A model generated the notes under the pieces. That model was not told where the DNA came from. It did not search any database and saw only the letters and a program-made list of their open reading frames with translations. This document shows, piece after piece, positions 11,360 through 22,345 of a stretch of 64,000 bases of DNA (the stretch's first letter is position 1; each line of letters starts with the position of its first letter). The stretch covers positions 6,260,714 to 6,324,713 of the forward strand of contig NC_092567.1 of NCBI RefSeq assembly GCF_037975245.1, given 5' to 3'. Source of the stretch: Apostichopus japonicus (taxonomy: Eukaryota > Echinodermata > Holothuroidea > Aspidochirotida > Stichopodidae). A program made the position numbers and the translations under genes.

Positions 11360-12370
11360 TCTTATGATAGGAATCAATACCCAATGGCAGACACAGTAAA
11401 TTACAGAACAAGATTCGCAATATTGGTTGTTGTCATGGTATGACCTAGATAATCTTCAGTACGATCATTATCAAAATGCGATATGCTAAGTAATTTAAAT
11501 ACAGGGATGATTAGCCAATCAAAGACAAGCAGAGAAGGCTAAGGTTCTCATAAAATTAATATACAATAAAGACCAAATAATCAACATCCCTGAAAATATA
11601 TAAAAACAGAGTATGTGTATCAATGAACGCAACAATATATAAAGAACTGAACATTCCGAAGCTTGAACTTTACACATTTAAATTTTGGCGGTTATAACCA
11701 TAATAATTAGACATCATTGGCAAGAACAGTCGATTTATGTTCATCTATATAAACTTTTGTACACTTGGATTAAACTAATCCCTCAAACATGTCTCCTCTT
11801 TGACCCATCCTACCTACTTGAGCACATTTTCAGCGTCTGGATACCGCGATTGTGTACTTTAGCGAATTCTCAGTCACGCCATGCACCATATTAGAAATTG
11901 ACATATTGGACGTTTGCAATAAGGAGGAGGAGTAGATCAAAGTAGTAACAAAGTAAAAGGAATATCTCAAAATGCTACAGCTTTTGGGGATTTGTCCCCC
12001 CCCCCCTTTAACCCTACTCGGGCTTCCAAACACATTTCAGTAAAACGCAATTCTTCTCTGGAATGTATTTTTTTACTATAAAATGACTATCAGGGAACAT
12101 TAGATATCTGAACAGTGAAACTAGTGCAGCTAAAGTACCAATGATACCCACTAGGGCTTAAAGTACACTCGGGAGTCTCTTAATTCCTCTCTCTGACATG
12201 TGTTTTCTTGCTTTAAACTCGATCGTAGCTTTGGCGTATCCAGAGGGGTACGGACAGGGGGTAAGGCCCTTCCCCAGCACCAACATTTTTTGGGGGACGC
12301 AACGGGGTTGAAAAAAACGAAAATTGACAAAGGAAAAATAAATAGCCATGATGATACTGCAAATGCTACT
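11360..12370. repeat. Diverged tandem duplication, copy 2
   Basis: Partner of 9480-10780 in the same orientation. Near 12235 it passes into a segment beginning TTTGGCGTATCCAGAGG with a GGGGGACGCAACGGGG phrase, matching GAGGACGAAACGGG near 10745. Confidence 0.7.
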
Positions 12371-13304
12371 CGTTGATATAGTACGGCGTAATCTGCTTCT
12401 GGTCAGATTTTCCCTCATAGTAGCACACTAACCATATATCGAGATTTCATCGAACAAGTTAACTTTGATTTAGTAATTGATACTCCCAGACAAAGTTCCC
12501 TGCGTCGAGTGGTACCGGCTTGTCGTTTCTAATATAAACAACATTTATATTTATGTCACTGATATTTCACCTGCGTATATGCCTGCCTATATACGAACTA
12601 TTGTGTATTGTAAATGTGTTTCATCGTTAATATCTACAGTACCATAGCAACTGGGAGAATAGCAACACGAGCCTTCTTCCCTCCCCTACCCCTCCCATTC
12701 CTTCCCCTCCCCTCCCCTAAATTGTGTTGAAAATTGCTTGCGTTTTATAGAACACGCAAGCAAAGTCGTATGCATAAGAGTTGATGTGATGTAATGATAG
12801 CACCGTTTTGCATCTAAGCACTCTTACCGAAACACCTGACAAAAGGAGAGGGGATGATCAGGGGGATACAGTCTGGGGGCCTCGCAATCGTATTGCGGGC
12901 CCGGGAAAATATGGAGGGGCTATACAAAAATATGGGATATGTGACCAGTGTAAACAGAGGGACAGGCATTGTCCTCGGGGCCCGACCTGGCTCCCGACGC
13001 TCCTACAGTTGAGTGCGAAAGGGTGCTTTCATATCCTCTGCACGCCACTGCGCTATTGCACCATACTATGGTCTAACTGGAGCATTGTAAAGTTTTTGGA
13101 ATGAAAGAAAAGTGATATTCTCATTTTTCTCAAACAATTTAGAAATTAATTGGACAATATCTAAACCTTTTCATACAAATACAGAGCATTGATGATGACT
13201 TTAACTATAACTGAGTTATTCCGTTCATTGAAATCCTGTCTTACTGAAGTCTATCAACAACAAAGAACTGACAGGAACGATCAATTTGAATAGAAAAAAC
13301 ATTG
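12371..13304. other. No gene; C-rich simple sequence and a MITE relic
   Basis: A CCCCTCCC-type pyrimidine stretch lies at 12674-12720. A G-rich stretch at about 12835-12985 is followed by CTCTGCACGCCACTG ending near 13050, which read inward looks like another hAT-like terminus without a found partner. Confidence 0.45.
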
Positions 13305-13385
13305 TTTGGTTCTAGAACGGGACTCGAAACACGGACCCTTGCAATCCTAATGTTACTTGTTAGAATCTCGCTCTAGCTCCTTACA
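13305..13385 (-). ncRNA. tRNA-like pseudogene or SINE head
   Basis: Read on the minus strand, GTTTCGAGTCC matches the pol III B-box consensus and GAGCTAGAGCG upstream resembles an A-box/D-arm. I cannot fold a full cloverleaf, so this is a tRNA-derived relic at best. Confidence 0.3.
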
Positions 13386-13399
13386 CTACACACTATTTT

Positions 13400-13515
13400 G
13401 TCAAATTGTTTATAATTTCTTTACCTTGTCCATATTAGTTTAATGAACAGCGGTTTAACGTTTTTTTTTCATAAACGAATCTATAGTTTCTTTTCAAGAT
13501 ATATTCAGAGTTGTA
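13400..13515. repeat. Duplicated segment, copy 1 (upstream of NLR exon)
   Basis: Shares GTCAAATTGTTTATAATTTC, and further on TCAAGATATATTCAGA, with 15411-15527 in the same orientation. A 39-bp minisatellite follows both copies (directly at 15.5 kb, after ~500 bp here). Confidence 0.75.
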
Positions 13516-14027
13516 GTTTCATTCACACAGTTGCTTTACAGGCATATTAAGCACATAGGACAAAGTACATCGGAAACTTACAATGGTTTCGTATTAATAG
13601 ACTTAACTGAGAGCAATGCATATACGTACAGCAGGAACCTTTGAACGTCTGATATGACAGAATAAACACAACAAGGCATAAATATCAGATATGAATTGTA
13701 TCATCAAATAAAGTCTTTGATTGTGTAAACTATAAAACATGAACTTTGAAACCAGTTACAACTATAGACTGATTCCTACCGATATCTATTTAGCGTCCAG
13801 GATCGTATGTTAGAACGTCACATGATGTGCACGACGCCATCTTGTCAATTGGATGTTCTTCATTCCCGTTTCCGTATGTTCTTCTTTCGTGATTTTCATC
13901 TGTTATTTTAAGGAATAAAGGATTCTAGACTTAAATTATACTCTGGATGATAAACCTACAAAGCGATGATCGTACTGGTAAGTCACGTACAGCAGACAGC
14001 CATGGTGTAAAGCTATATATGTACTGA

Positions 14028-14106
14028 TATACTAAACACGTCATTAATAACACAGGTTATGTACTGATATACTAAACACGCCATTAATAACACAGGCTAT
14101 GTTAAA
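14028..14106. repeat. 39-bp minisatellite, two copies
   Basis: Two units built of GTACTGATATACTAAACACG followed by ATTAATAACACAGG, the same unit as the longer array at 15525-15998. Confidence 0.92.
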
Positions 14107-15410
14107 TGTATGACATCAGCTTACTATATAAACATGGCGTCTTTAAAGCAATTTCAATTCATAAGAATTATAATTCATGTCTGTATATGATCATATTTCA
14201 AGGTTGGTTTAAATATTTCATTAATTTGAAGGGAATAATTTAAAGCTCGTGTTAGTCAAACTATTATGATGTAAATCCTGGTTATTTAAAAGTTCATTCA
14301 TGCAGCTACAACATATCTCTTCCAACCAGAACATATGCTATCCATCCACTTTATTGCTGTCAGACCAGATCATAAATATACTAACAGTGAGTCATGTCGA
14401 AACAGACATTTATAATTATAACACTTTCATAGCAGGCCTTGCGCCTTTAGGCTTAGGTCCAACATAAATGAATGCACCGGGATGGAAATCATTAATAGAT
14501 TTCTCAAGGTATAGGCTTATTTTCAGCTTGCAATTATATGCATGAGATGGATGCATTTGTCTTACTTTCTATCCGTACGGAACATGGAGTAAATCATGTG
14601 GGAAGAATATGGACCATTGAATCAGTTTTACTAAGATAAATCATGTGGGAAGTTCATGGAACATGGTATAAGTTTAAAAAAATCTTACCCGGTGGAATGT
14701 GGTTATTGTCAGTAAAACCACAGTAAAACGTTACAGTATTCTTCAACTTTACAAACTTCCTGATAATTAGGAATAGTATTAAAACAATAGAATAAACAGA
14801 TTAAGTTCAAGAATTTAACTGATTTGTAATATTTTTTGTTTTGTATGATAGCAATCACGTGACTGATATTTTTGTTTTATCAGGTGACCAGAACGATGCA
14901 TGGTACATGTTATTTTACTGAAATTATTAAGGAACCGTTACTATTCTTTTCCTCTGTCCGAGTCTCAGTAGTGCCGCTTAAAGCAGCAGTTTAACTTAGG
15001 TTAACAATTTTAACCTGGTAGGCTGATATTATACACAAGTTTGTGTAGTGATAACAGTGGGTCATCTTAAATCTCTCTAATTTCAGAAAATAAAGATTAC
15101 TGATGGAATAAGTCATCAACTTAACTTCATCCTCAACGATTACACTTCGTCACGTGCGCGCCTTATATTGCTATATTATACACATTAAATACTAAATTGA
15201 AAATGTTTTGTTAGTTTTGTCGAATAGGTCGACCTATGCACTTAGATTTGTTCAATCGTTTTCGAGAAGCGGCGAAAATTAATTAGTAAACTACAAGCAC
15301 AGAGAACCCTGTCTATCTGTTGTCTCTTCTGGTGCTGCCATTCTACGTCTTCCATGTGTCCTGAATAAATATGAGAACCCGGCAACATTACAATATCTAC
15401 ACTCTCTTTT
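14107..15410. other. No gene recognised (possible 5' region or introns of the NLR gene)
   Basis: AT-rich DNA. The effector-domain exon expected upstream of a NACHT exon (death, CARD or similar) was not recognisable in any frame here. Confidence 0.45.
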
Positions 15411-15527
15411 GTCAAATTGTTTATAATTTCTTTCAGTATTTTCATATTTGTTAATAAACAGTGGTAGCACGTTGTTTTCATTTTCGTAATCGAATTTGAG
15501 GATTTCTTGTCAAGATATATTCAGATA
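15411..15527. repeat. Duplicated segment, copy 2
   Basis: Partner of 13400-13515, leading straight into the long minisatellite. The 79-residue minus frame across it (15242-15481) is not preserved in the other copy and is not called as a gene. Confidence 0.75.
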
Positions 15528-15998
15528 AACCCGTCATTAATAACATAGGCTATGTACTGATATACTAAACACATCATTAATAACACAGTTTATGTACTGA
15601 TATACTAAACACTTCATTAATAACACAGGATATTAACTGATGTACTAAACACGTCATTAATTACACATGCTATGTACTGATATACTAAACACGTTAATAA
15701 TAACACAGGTTATGAACTGATAAACTAAACACGGTATTAATAACACAGGCTATGTACTCATATACTAAACACGGTATTAATAACACAGGCTATGAACTGT
15801 TATACTAAACACATCATTAATAACACAGGATATATGTACTGATATAGTAAACGCGGCATTAATAACACATGCTATGTACTGATATGCTAAACACGTTATT
15901 AATAACACAGGTTATGTACTGATAAACTAAACACGGCATAAATGACACAGGCTATGTACTGATATACTAAACACGGCATTAATAACATAGGCTATGTA
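15525..15998. repeat. 39-bp minisatellite, about twelve copies
   Basis: Consensus unit combines TATGTACTGATATACTAAAC with ACGTCATTAATAACACAGGC. The CATTAATAAC half is well kept; the variable spot is the 3-5 bases after AAACAC. About 39 bp per unit. Confidence 0.95.
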
Positions 15999-16079
15999 CA
16001 GTTTTAAGACGTTGCTCTGTAAAACGAACTGACTTGCACATCAATACAAAGTGTTCTTGAACCTTGATCTGAAAAATTA

Positions 16080-16205
16080 ACAGCAACTACAAAACAATGC
16101 AGCATTTGAAGATTAACGGAATGATGTCATAATTTAGATTCACTATTTTCCTCATATTAAAAAAAAACAGATTCAATTGGCAAGAGCTGTACTTAGACGA
16201 CCCCT
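16080..16205. repeat. Local duplicated segment, copy 1
   Basis: Matches 16905-17052 in the same orientation. Shared phrases include AAAACAATGCAG, a variant of TTAACGG(A/G)A(T/C)GATGT, AAAAACAGATTC and GCTGTACT. Confidence 0.7.
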
Positions 16206-16904
16206 TTGTCATACGGATATTCTGAAAGCCCATGTCTGTTTTAAATGACATCCGCTTAGGAAAATCATACGTTGTACTTTATGCGTACATGTGGTATCGG
16301 GCTTGTTGCTGTATATTATTTTTCACATTTTCACCGTAACGATGATAGTAGGCATCGTGATACACATGTTCGCATATGTCAGTCGCAAGTGTACTGACCA
16401 TGGAATTTCAACTTCTTTATAATCGGCACACAATCAAAGGAATTTTATGATGTGGTTGAGTTCATTGCTTAACACAGGCAAGGCTATTTACATGAATTTT
16501 CCTATTCAATTGACAGGTGGACAAACCTACTTATGGACTCGTAACAACACAATATATGATTATATGAAGACATGAAGGGCAAATCGTAAGTCAGTTTCAG
16601 TTGATTTACTTTTCTCTTTAGGTTCAACGAAATGGTAATTCAACATAAGATTAATCCTTGTTAACTTCTTTAACTATCTTGTAAGAGATATTCCGGTGGG
16701 TGGATATTACTATTTTTTTAGAATATTACATTATTTGCGCTTAAGTATTTTAATGATTGTAACACGTAGCATAGAGTTAGGCATCATAGGGGTGTTGGTC
16801 TGAAAATTGTCTTGGTTTCACTTTGTTATGTACTAATCATTGCACCTCCTAGGAATAGAATATTCTTTCCCAACACATTTTCTTTAACAACATATTGAAC
16901 CAAA
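16206..16904. other. No gene recognised
   Basis: Unique AT-rich sequence between the two duplicated segments. A tiny ATG-plus-GTAAGT arrangement at 16572-16591 is out of phase with the NACHT exon and is not called. Confidence 0.45.
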
Positions 16905-17052
16905 CCATATGCAACATCAAAACAATGCAGTATATATCTTGACGGTTAACGGGACGATGTAATTATTTAGATTCCCTATTTTCTTCACATTTTTAAAGAA
17001 GAAAAACAGATTCTCGGAAACGATGGGCAGGGGCTGTACTCACACGACTCCT
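16905..17052. repeat. Local duplicated segment, copy 2
   Basis: Partner of 16080-16205, about 300 bp before the NACHT exon. The overlapping minus frame is not conserved in the partner copy, so the segment is treated as non-coding. Confidence 0.7.
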
Positions 17053-17352
17053 TAACGCTTCGTAGACTGTCTGAAGTAAATCACGTGACAATGGAGCTGA
17101 ATCCTGATCTTCAAGGTAGTTGCCTTTAACTCTGATTTGCCATTTGCGTATCTTTATTTTCTTTTGGTAAAACATGTAACCTCCTCCCACTCTGTCGTCT
17201 TAATAACACATAGAACAGTAACAAAACTGTATTATCAGTAACGAATAAACAATTGAGATGTACGTGTTTCCATGTGTGTCACTAATATATTGTTCGTCAC
17301 ATTTATTAATACATGGTAACAGTTACACATATTGTTTCTGTTTTCTGTTTAG

Positions 17353-18848
17353 AGAAGAAAATATTTCTGATAGCAGGTCTCAAAAGGACATACAAAGACC
17401 AATATGATGCAATTCAACCCCTACCATATATAAAAGATAGACTTTATTGTGTGGACAAGGTCTTTGTAGAAGGGGGCATTGAAGTTTGTCTGGCACCAGA
17501 GCTGACGCGAGGCACCGGAGGATCATGGGAACGTTTGGAATCTTACAAAAGTATTTATAATGACTTTCGGTTTAAATCCAAGAGACGCATTATACAAGGA
17601 GAGCCCGGGTATGGTAAGTCGACGTTAACCCTTCAGCTGGCCTACGATTGGTGCAATGACGTATCGGATTCCCCGATGAACAATGTAGAAATACTAATTC
17701 TTCTTCGGTTAAGACAACTTGGAAGCGTAAAGTCTCTCTTCAGGGCGATTAAGTCATTTCTTCTCTTCCACGAACCCCGTGTTAGCAAAGATGAGATTGA
17801 AAAGATAATTCACAGTTGCTCTTCCGTCCACATTATTTTGGATGGATATGACGAGTATCCTGGCAGGGACAGCAATGATAATGACGATGTACACAAGATC
17901 ATCATGATAGAACTGTTTGCAGACTTTGATGTCAGCTTAACGACAAGATATCTTCCAGAATGTCTTAGAAAAGAAACCAAGAGGGCCAAACTAACAGGAT
18001 TCGATGACAAAGCTAGGGACGAGTACATTCGCAAGGCTGTAGTAAGTAACAACGATGAGGCAGTGGAAGAAATAAAACAACGGCTCAATGAAAACTCCAT
18101 CCTTGCTGATCTTTGCCAGGTGCCTCTCATATTCGTGATGTTTGCCCACATGGCTCATGATCAGAGAGACTTCATGAAGTTCAAGTCTGTCACACAATTC
18201 TTCAAACACATGATTAGATGTTTTTACGACCATCTGAAACAGAAATTTGGCGACAATAGAAGCAACAAGTTCTATCTTCATGAAATGGAACACCATGAGC
18301 TAGACAAAATAGCTTTCGAAGGATTAAACAAGAAAACCCAACAATTGTCATGGATTAAGACTGAATTTCGTCAAAGAGTCGGGCGAGAATCATATGACCA
18401 GTATATTTTAATTGGCATTTTGGTCGAAGAAGATGAAGTGAGCGATGATTCTACTGGAGACAATGTGTTGTTTACAACGATGGTCCGTTTTTATCATAAA
18501 CTATTCTGTGAATGGTATGCAGCCTACCACCTTGCCACTCTTGTAAAGAACGCACACGATCTCTCCGATATGCTAAGGTTCTTAGATCCATTTGATCTTC
18601 AGTACCTGTTTAGATTCGCCTGTGGTCTGGATCCCAATGCTGGAAAGAAACTCATCAACCATTTGAAGAGATTACGAGGCGGGGATAAGTTTGCCATCCT
18701 CTGTATCCTGGAACAAACTGGTGACGTCAACGACATTATGGATTCGGTGAAAGAGCTTTGCTCGGGTATCGTTAATATAAAGATAGGCGACAGCGCTCTT
18801 CTTCAAAGATCGACGACACAGTTGCTGGAGATTGCATCTAAAAATCAT
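17353..18848 (+). CDS. NACHT-domain exon of a NOD-like receptor (partial gene)
   Basis: This exon encodes the nucleotide-binding oligomerisation module of a cytosolic innate-immune sensor. It is open from ATG 17313 (514 codons), but a polypyrimidine tract ending in AG at 17351-17352 and a strong GTAAGT donor at 18849-18854 mark it as an internal exon, leaving after a complete codon. Numbering from 17313: Walker A GEPGYGKST at residues 96-104; Walker B region HIILDGYDE at 173-181; a sensor-1-like SLTTRYLP at 208-215; the proline motif LCQVPLIF at 267-274; and a winged-helix segment FYHKLFCEWYAAYHLA at 393-408. The pre-NACHT phrase LKRTYKDQY (residues 23-31) is typical of invertebrate NLRs. The residues near the donor (LQRSTTQLLEIAS) resemble the NACHT-to-LRR linker. 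No effector domain or LRR exon was found nearby, so the gene is incomplete here or its other exons are unrecognised. Confidence 0.93.
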
Positions 18849-19279
18849 GTAAGTTAGCTAATAAATAAACAGCCTTTTACATTTTTTTCCTACACCTAAT
18901 TTAGGAAGTGTTTGCTATTTTATAATGGTTTTGTTTTCTTTATTCTCAAGTCTATTCACAGTCATTGAAAACTGTATTATTTAAGCCACTTTAAATCATA
19001 AAAATTTAGGTTTAAAGAAGACGGATGGTTTTCCTAGCTAATGAATATACAGTGATGTATTGAGGATAATTGCAAATGATGTCACATATTTAAACCAATC
19101 AGAATAATTTCTCCATGTGCCAAATTGTGCTTAAACTCTAATCAAACTGATGATGAATTGAGAATATTGAACATATACTTCAACATAAACACATGAAGTT
19201 TTAATGTTTGGAATTTCAGATTCTTTTGTTACGAATAAACAGCTAGTCTTCCAAGACTTTAAATAAAAGTTAAATGCTT
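18849..19279. other. Putative intron after the NACHT exon
   Basis: Begins with the GTAAGT donor. I found no phase-0 acceptor followed by an LRR-like frame. The candidate acceptor at about 19220 runs into a stop within nine codons. Confidence 0.45.
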
Positions 19280-19350
19280 CAAATGATTGAATTGAACCTG
19301 GAACAACAAGCCATATATGTTGGAGGAAATTGTCTAATCGTTTAAGCTAC
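19280..19350 (-). ncRNA. tRNA-like pseudogene or SINE head (weak)
   Basis: On the minus strand, TAGCTTAAACG resembles an A-box and CAGGTTCAATTC resembles a B-box at roughly tRNA spacing. No complete cloverleaf is evident. Confidence 0.25.
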
Positions 19351-19810
19351 CCCATTAACATAATGTAACATCAGTTATCATTAATACCAATACATGGTCG
19401 GTAACCGATAATTTACAATGTGGTGATCGAAACAGTCATTTGGCAGTTCTTCTGTCAAAATAAAACTGTATATTTGAACTAAAAGAGCCAAAAAAGTACA
19501 ACAATTAAGAAAGTATAAGTTCACACATTGCATGGAAAAGCATTCATTAAAATATGTTGATGACATATTAGTGATGTCACTGATATAGTAATACATCATC
19601 ATCATTCCTGGTCGTCTGACATTACTAATTCAAATTGAAAAAGAATCGTATGTTAATACATGGTATGGTATGGTAATACATATCAGGAAATGTTGAGAGA
19701 GGTGAATGATCAAAGTGTATTCTTTGTAATGAAATATGTAGCCTGTTATCTTCTCAACAGTATTACTAGCAGTATTTAGTATGATTGATATTTAACAAAT
19801 ACTTAGGTAC

Positions 19811-19832
19811 ATGTGGAACATTTCATCATACG

Positions 19833-19865
<33 letters not shown>

Positions 19866-20040
19866 GCATGATGAAATGTTCCACGTGTTGGATAGAGATA
19901 ATAGTGGAAACGATAAGGACAACATGTAATGCCTTTAAATCCAACATAATATTTAGAATAAATATAACTACACGCTACACAAATTTTCGGACACCCTGGT
20001 CTTTCGTCAGGTGTATAAAGAGTGATTGAAATCACGTTAG
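19811..20040 (-). mobile_element. Penelope-like element remnant with hammerhead-like motif
   Basis: Read on the minus strand, CTGACGA (20004-20010) is followed by a short GAC/GTC stem and then GAAA (19985-19988). This is the order of the hammerhead core CUGANGA, stem II, GAAA. The minus frame reads through it and ends in a (TA)n microsatellite. The motif and a 3' simple repeat are known from Penelope-like retroelements. The third core position and stem II are imperfect, so activity is unlikely. The reverse-transcriptase part is absent; the DNA upstream on this strand is a minisatellite. Confidence 0.45.
19812..19886. repeat. Inverted repeat around a (TA)n microsatellite
   Basis: GTGGAACATTTCATCAT and its reverse complement ATGATGAAATGTTCCAC flank about 30 bp of alternating T and A, giving a 17-bp arm hairpin. 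Confidence 0.92.
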
Positions 20041-20104
20041 TCTACCGTAAGCCCAAGACTGCTCAAAGTGCTTGAACCCTGAAACAAAAGCCATATCCCT
20101 ATTG

Positions 20105-20655
20105 AGACCATGACATTAATGTAGTAACAACCCTTGCAAGGAGTGTAGTGTATGGTCATCGAACCATACTAATGTAATAACAACCCTTGCTGGGGGTGTA
20201 GTGTATGGTCATCGAACCATACTAATGTAGTTACAACCCTTACAGGGGCTGTAGTGTATGGTCATCGAACCATACTAATGTAGTAACAACCCTTACAGGG
20301 AGTGTAGTGTATGGTCTTTGAACCATACTAATGTAGTAACAACCCATACAGGGAGTGTAGTGTATGGACATTGGACCATACTAATGTAGTAACAACCCTT
20401 ACAGGGAGTGTAGTGTATGGTCATCGAACCATACTAATGTAGTAACAACCCTTACAGGGGCTGTAGTGTATGGTCATCGAACCATACTAATGTAGTAACA
20501 ACCCTTACAGGGAGTGTAGTGTATGGTCATTGAACCATACTAATGTAGTAACAACCCTTACAGGGGGTGTAGTGTACGGACATTGCACCATACTAATGTA
20601 GTAACAACCCTTACAGGGGCTGTAATGTATGGTCATTGAACCATACTAATGTAGT
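20105..20655. repeat. 53-bp minisatellite, about ten copies
   Basis: Unit contains ACTAATGTAGTAACAACCCT, then TACAGGG(A/G)GTGTAGTG, then TATGGTCATCGAACCATA. The last part can form a TATGGT/ACCATA hairpin in each unit. A degenerate relative lies at about 35046-35095, again just upstream of the AGCTCCCT minisatellite. Confidence 0.95.
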
Positions 20656-21737
20656 GTCTGTGTAGACTCAAGCCATGCAAGGCGCTATCACCGATAGAGT
20701 TGCCTGGTGCAGGGAGATGTCACTGACAGCGAGAGGTTTATGTTATTAACACACTGTTACAAAAACGTATTCTTATCGTAGAATACCGGCAGCCAGGACG
20801 CCTGCGTTAAGTCGCAATTTAACAGAAGTTCGTGAAAAACAGTTCGTCGTTCTTAAACGAATACATTAGAACCGTGAATCAAAAAGTAAGAGTTATTTCT
20901 GTAAAGGAATAACTTCTCTCCTGTTAACGATTCCTACTGTTATCAAAGTTTGTCGAATTTTTTACTTCTATTGCAATTAATTCTTCAGTGGCCACCCATT
21001 TAGTGTAAATTAAAACCGACACGCTTCAATGTGTGTACTTTTCTAAGTAAATACACCAAGAAAAGAACCTGGGCACGAAAACTAAACTACCGAACGACTG
21101 ATCCGCTCTCAACCATAGTCCCCTTGCATAGAGACTGTGCCTGTGTGATCTCCGTCGGGTGTGTATCACCATTCCCCTCGAAAGGGAACACCTAATTATT
21201 ATACGTTTAATTTTAGTTTAAGTAAATGCTTCAGAGCTAAGTCAACTACATATACCGACTTTGTGTATTTGAGAAAATAGTGAACACTGTGACGTTAATT
21301 TTAGCCAAAACAACAACAGTTTTTAACCAGTAAACACATGGTTTGATATCAAATGAAGTAACTCTACCAACTTTTAAATTAATTAGAAACATGATGCGCA
21401 TAATTCAACACAGAAATCTGCACCAAACGAGAATATAACCCGCATAATTTTGGTAGCACTTTTTTTATATTAATTTGCAAATTGAACAGTGTCCGATGTT
21501 TGTTAGTTGATACAGAACGGTGATAACTTGTAATTGTGCATTCATGCAAAGGTGTCATAATACCCACTATTAAAGACAAATTAATCATTATTGGCGTCAT
21601 GCAGTTTATAATGCATTCAACTGTTATTCTATACAACCAATGGTGGATGTTAATCAACAATATAAAGGCACTGTTGTATGTCCATAACGTCTTATTTTCA
21701 AAATGTCACTATTAATTTACAGGGTCTGTTTTGTCGT
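20656..21737. other. No gene recognised
   Basis: Unique-looking spacer between the two minisatellites. It begins with GTAGTGTCTGTGT and ends near a (GA)n run at about 21775-21797. Confidence 0.5.
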
Positions 21738-22345
21738 CGAGAAAGCTCCCTGCTATAATTAGACAGCTTTTACAGAGAGAGAGAGAGAGAGAGAGAGCTC
21801 CCTGATGTTGTTAGGGAGCGGTCACAAACATAGCTCCCTAATATTAATAGGAGTTGTCACAAAGACGGTTGCCTGGTGTAATTAGGGAGCTGTCTCAGAG
21901 AGGTCCTTGGTATAATTAGGGAGCTGTTACAGAAAGAATTCCCTGGTATTATTTGAAAGCTGTCACAAACAGAGCTCCCTAGAATTAATATGAGCTGTCA
22001 AAAAGACGGTTCCCTGGTATAATTAGGAAGCTGTCACAGAGAGGTCCAGGGTATAACTAGGCAGCTAGTGCAGAGAGTAATCCCTGGCATTTTTAGTGAG
22101 CTGTAACAAAAGAGCTCCCTAGAATTAATATGAGCTGTCTAAAAATGGGCTCCCTGGCAAAATTAGGGAGCTGTTACAGAGATAACTCCCTGGTATTATC
22201 AGGGAGCTGTCACAAACAGAGCTCCCTGATATTAATATTAGCTGTCACAAAAAAGGATTCCCTTGTATAATTAGGGAGCTGTCAGAATGGGTGCACCCTG
22301 GTGTAATTAGGGAGCTGTCACGGAGGGAGGTCATTGGTGTTACAC
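21738..22345. repeat. Hairpin-type minisatellite (AGCTCCCT...AGGGAGCT), locus 1
   Basis: About sixteen degenerate units of roughly 38 bp. Each pairs AGCTCCCTG with AGGGAGCT across a short A/T spacer (TATAATT or TATTAAT), followed by GTCACA(A/G)A. The spelling is more decayed than the related array at 35235-35760. Confidence 0.9.

Noticed and set aside
12808-13104. 98-codon plus-strand frame with several cysteines
   Set aside because: It spans a G-rich MITE-like relic ending in a hAT-type terminus; cysteine spacing fits no known finger.
16572-16591. ATG followed by GTAAGT as a mini first exon for the NLR gene
   Set aside because: It leaves two bases, whereas the candidate acceptors at 17352, 17354 and 17357 need zero or one; phases do not join.
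16993-17190. 65-codon minus-strand frame just upstream of the NACHT exon as an NLR fragment
   Set aside because: The duplicated segment at 16080-16205 does not keep the frame.
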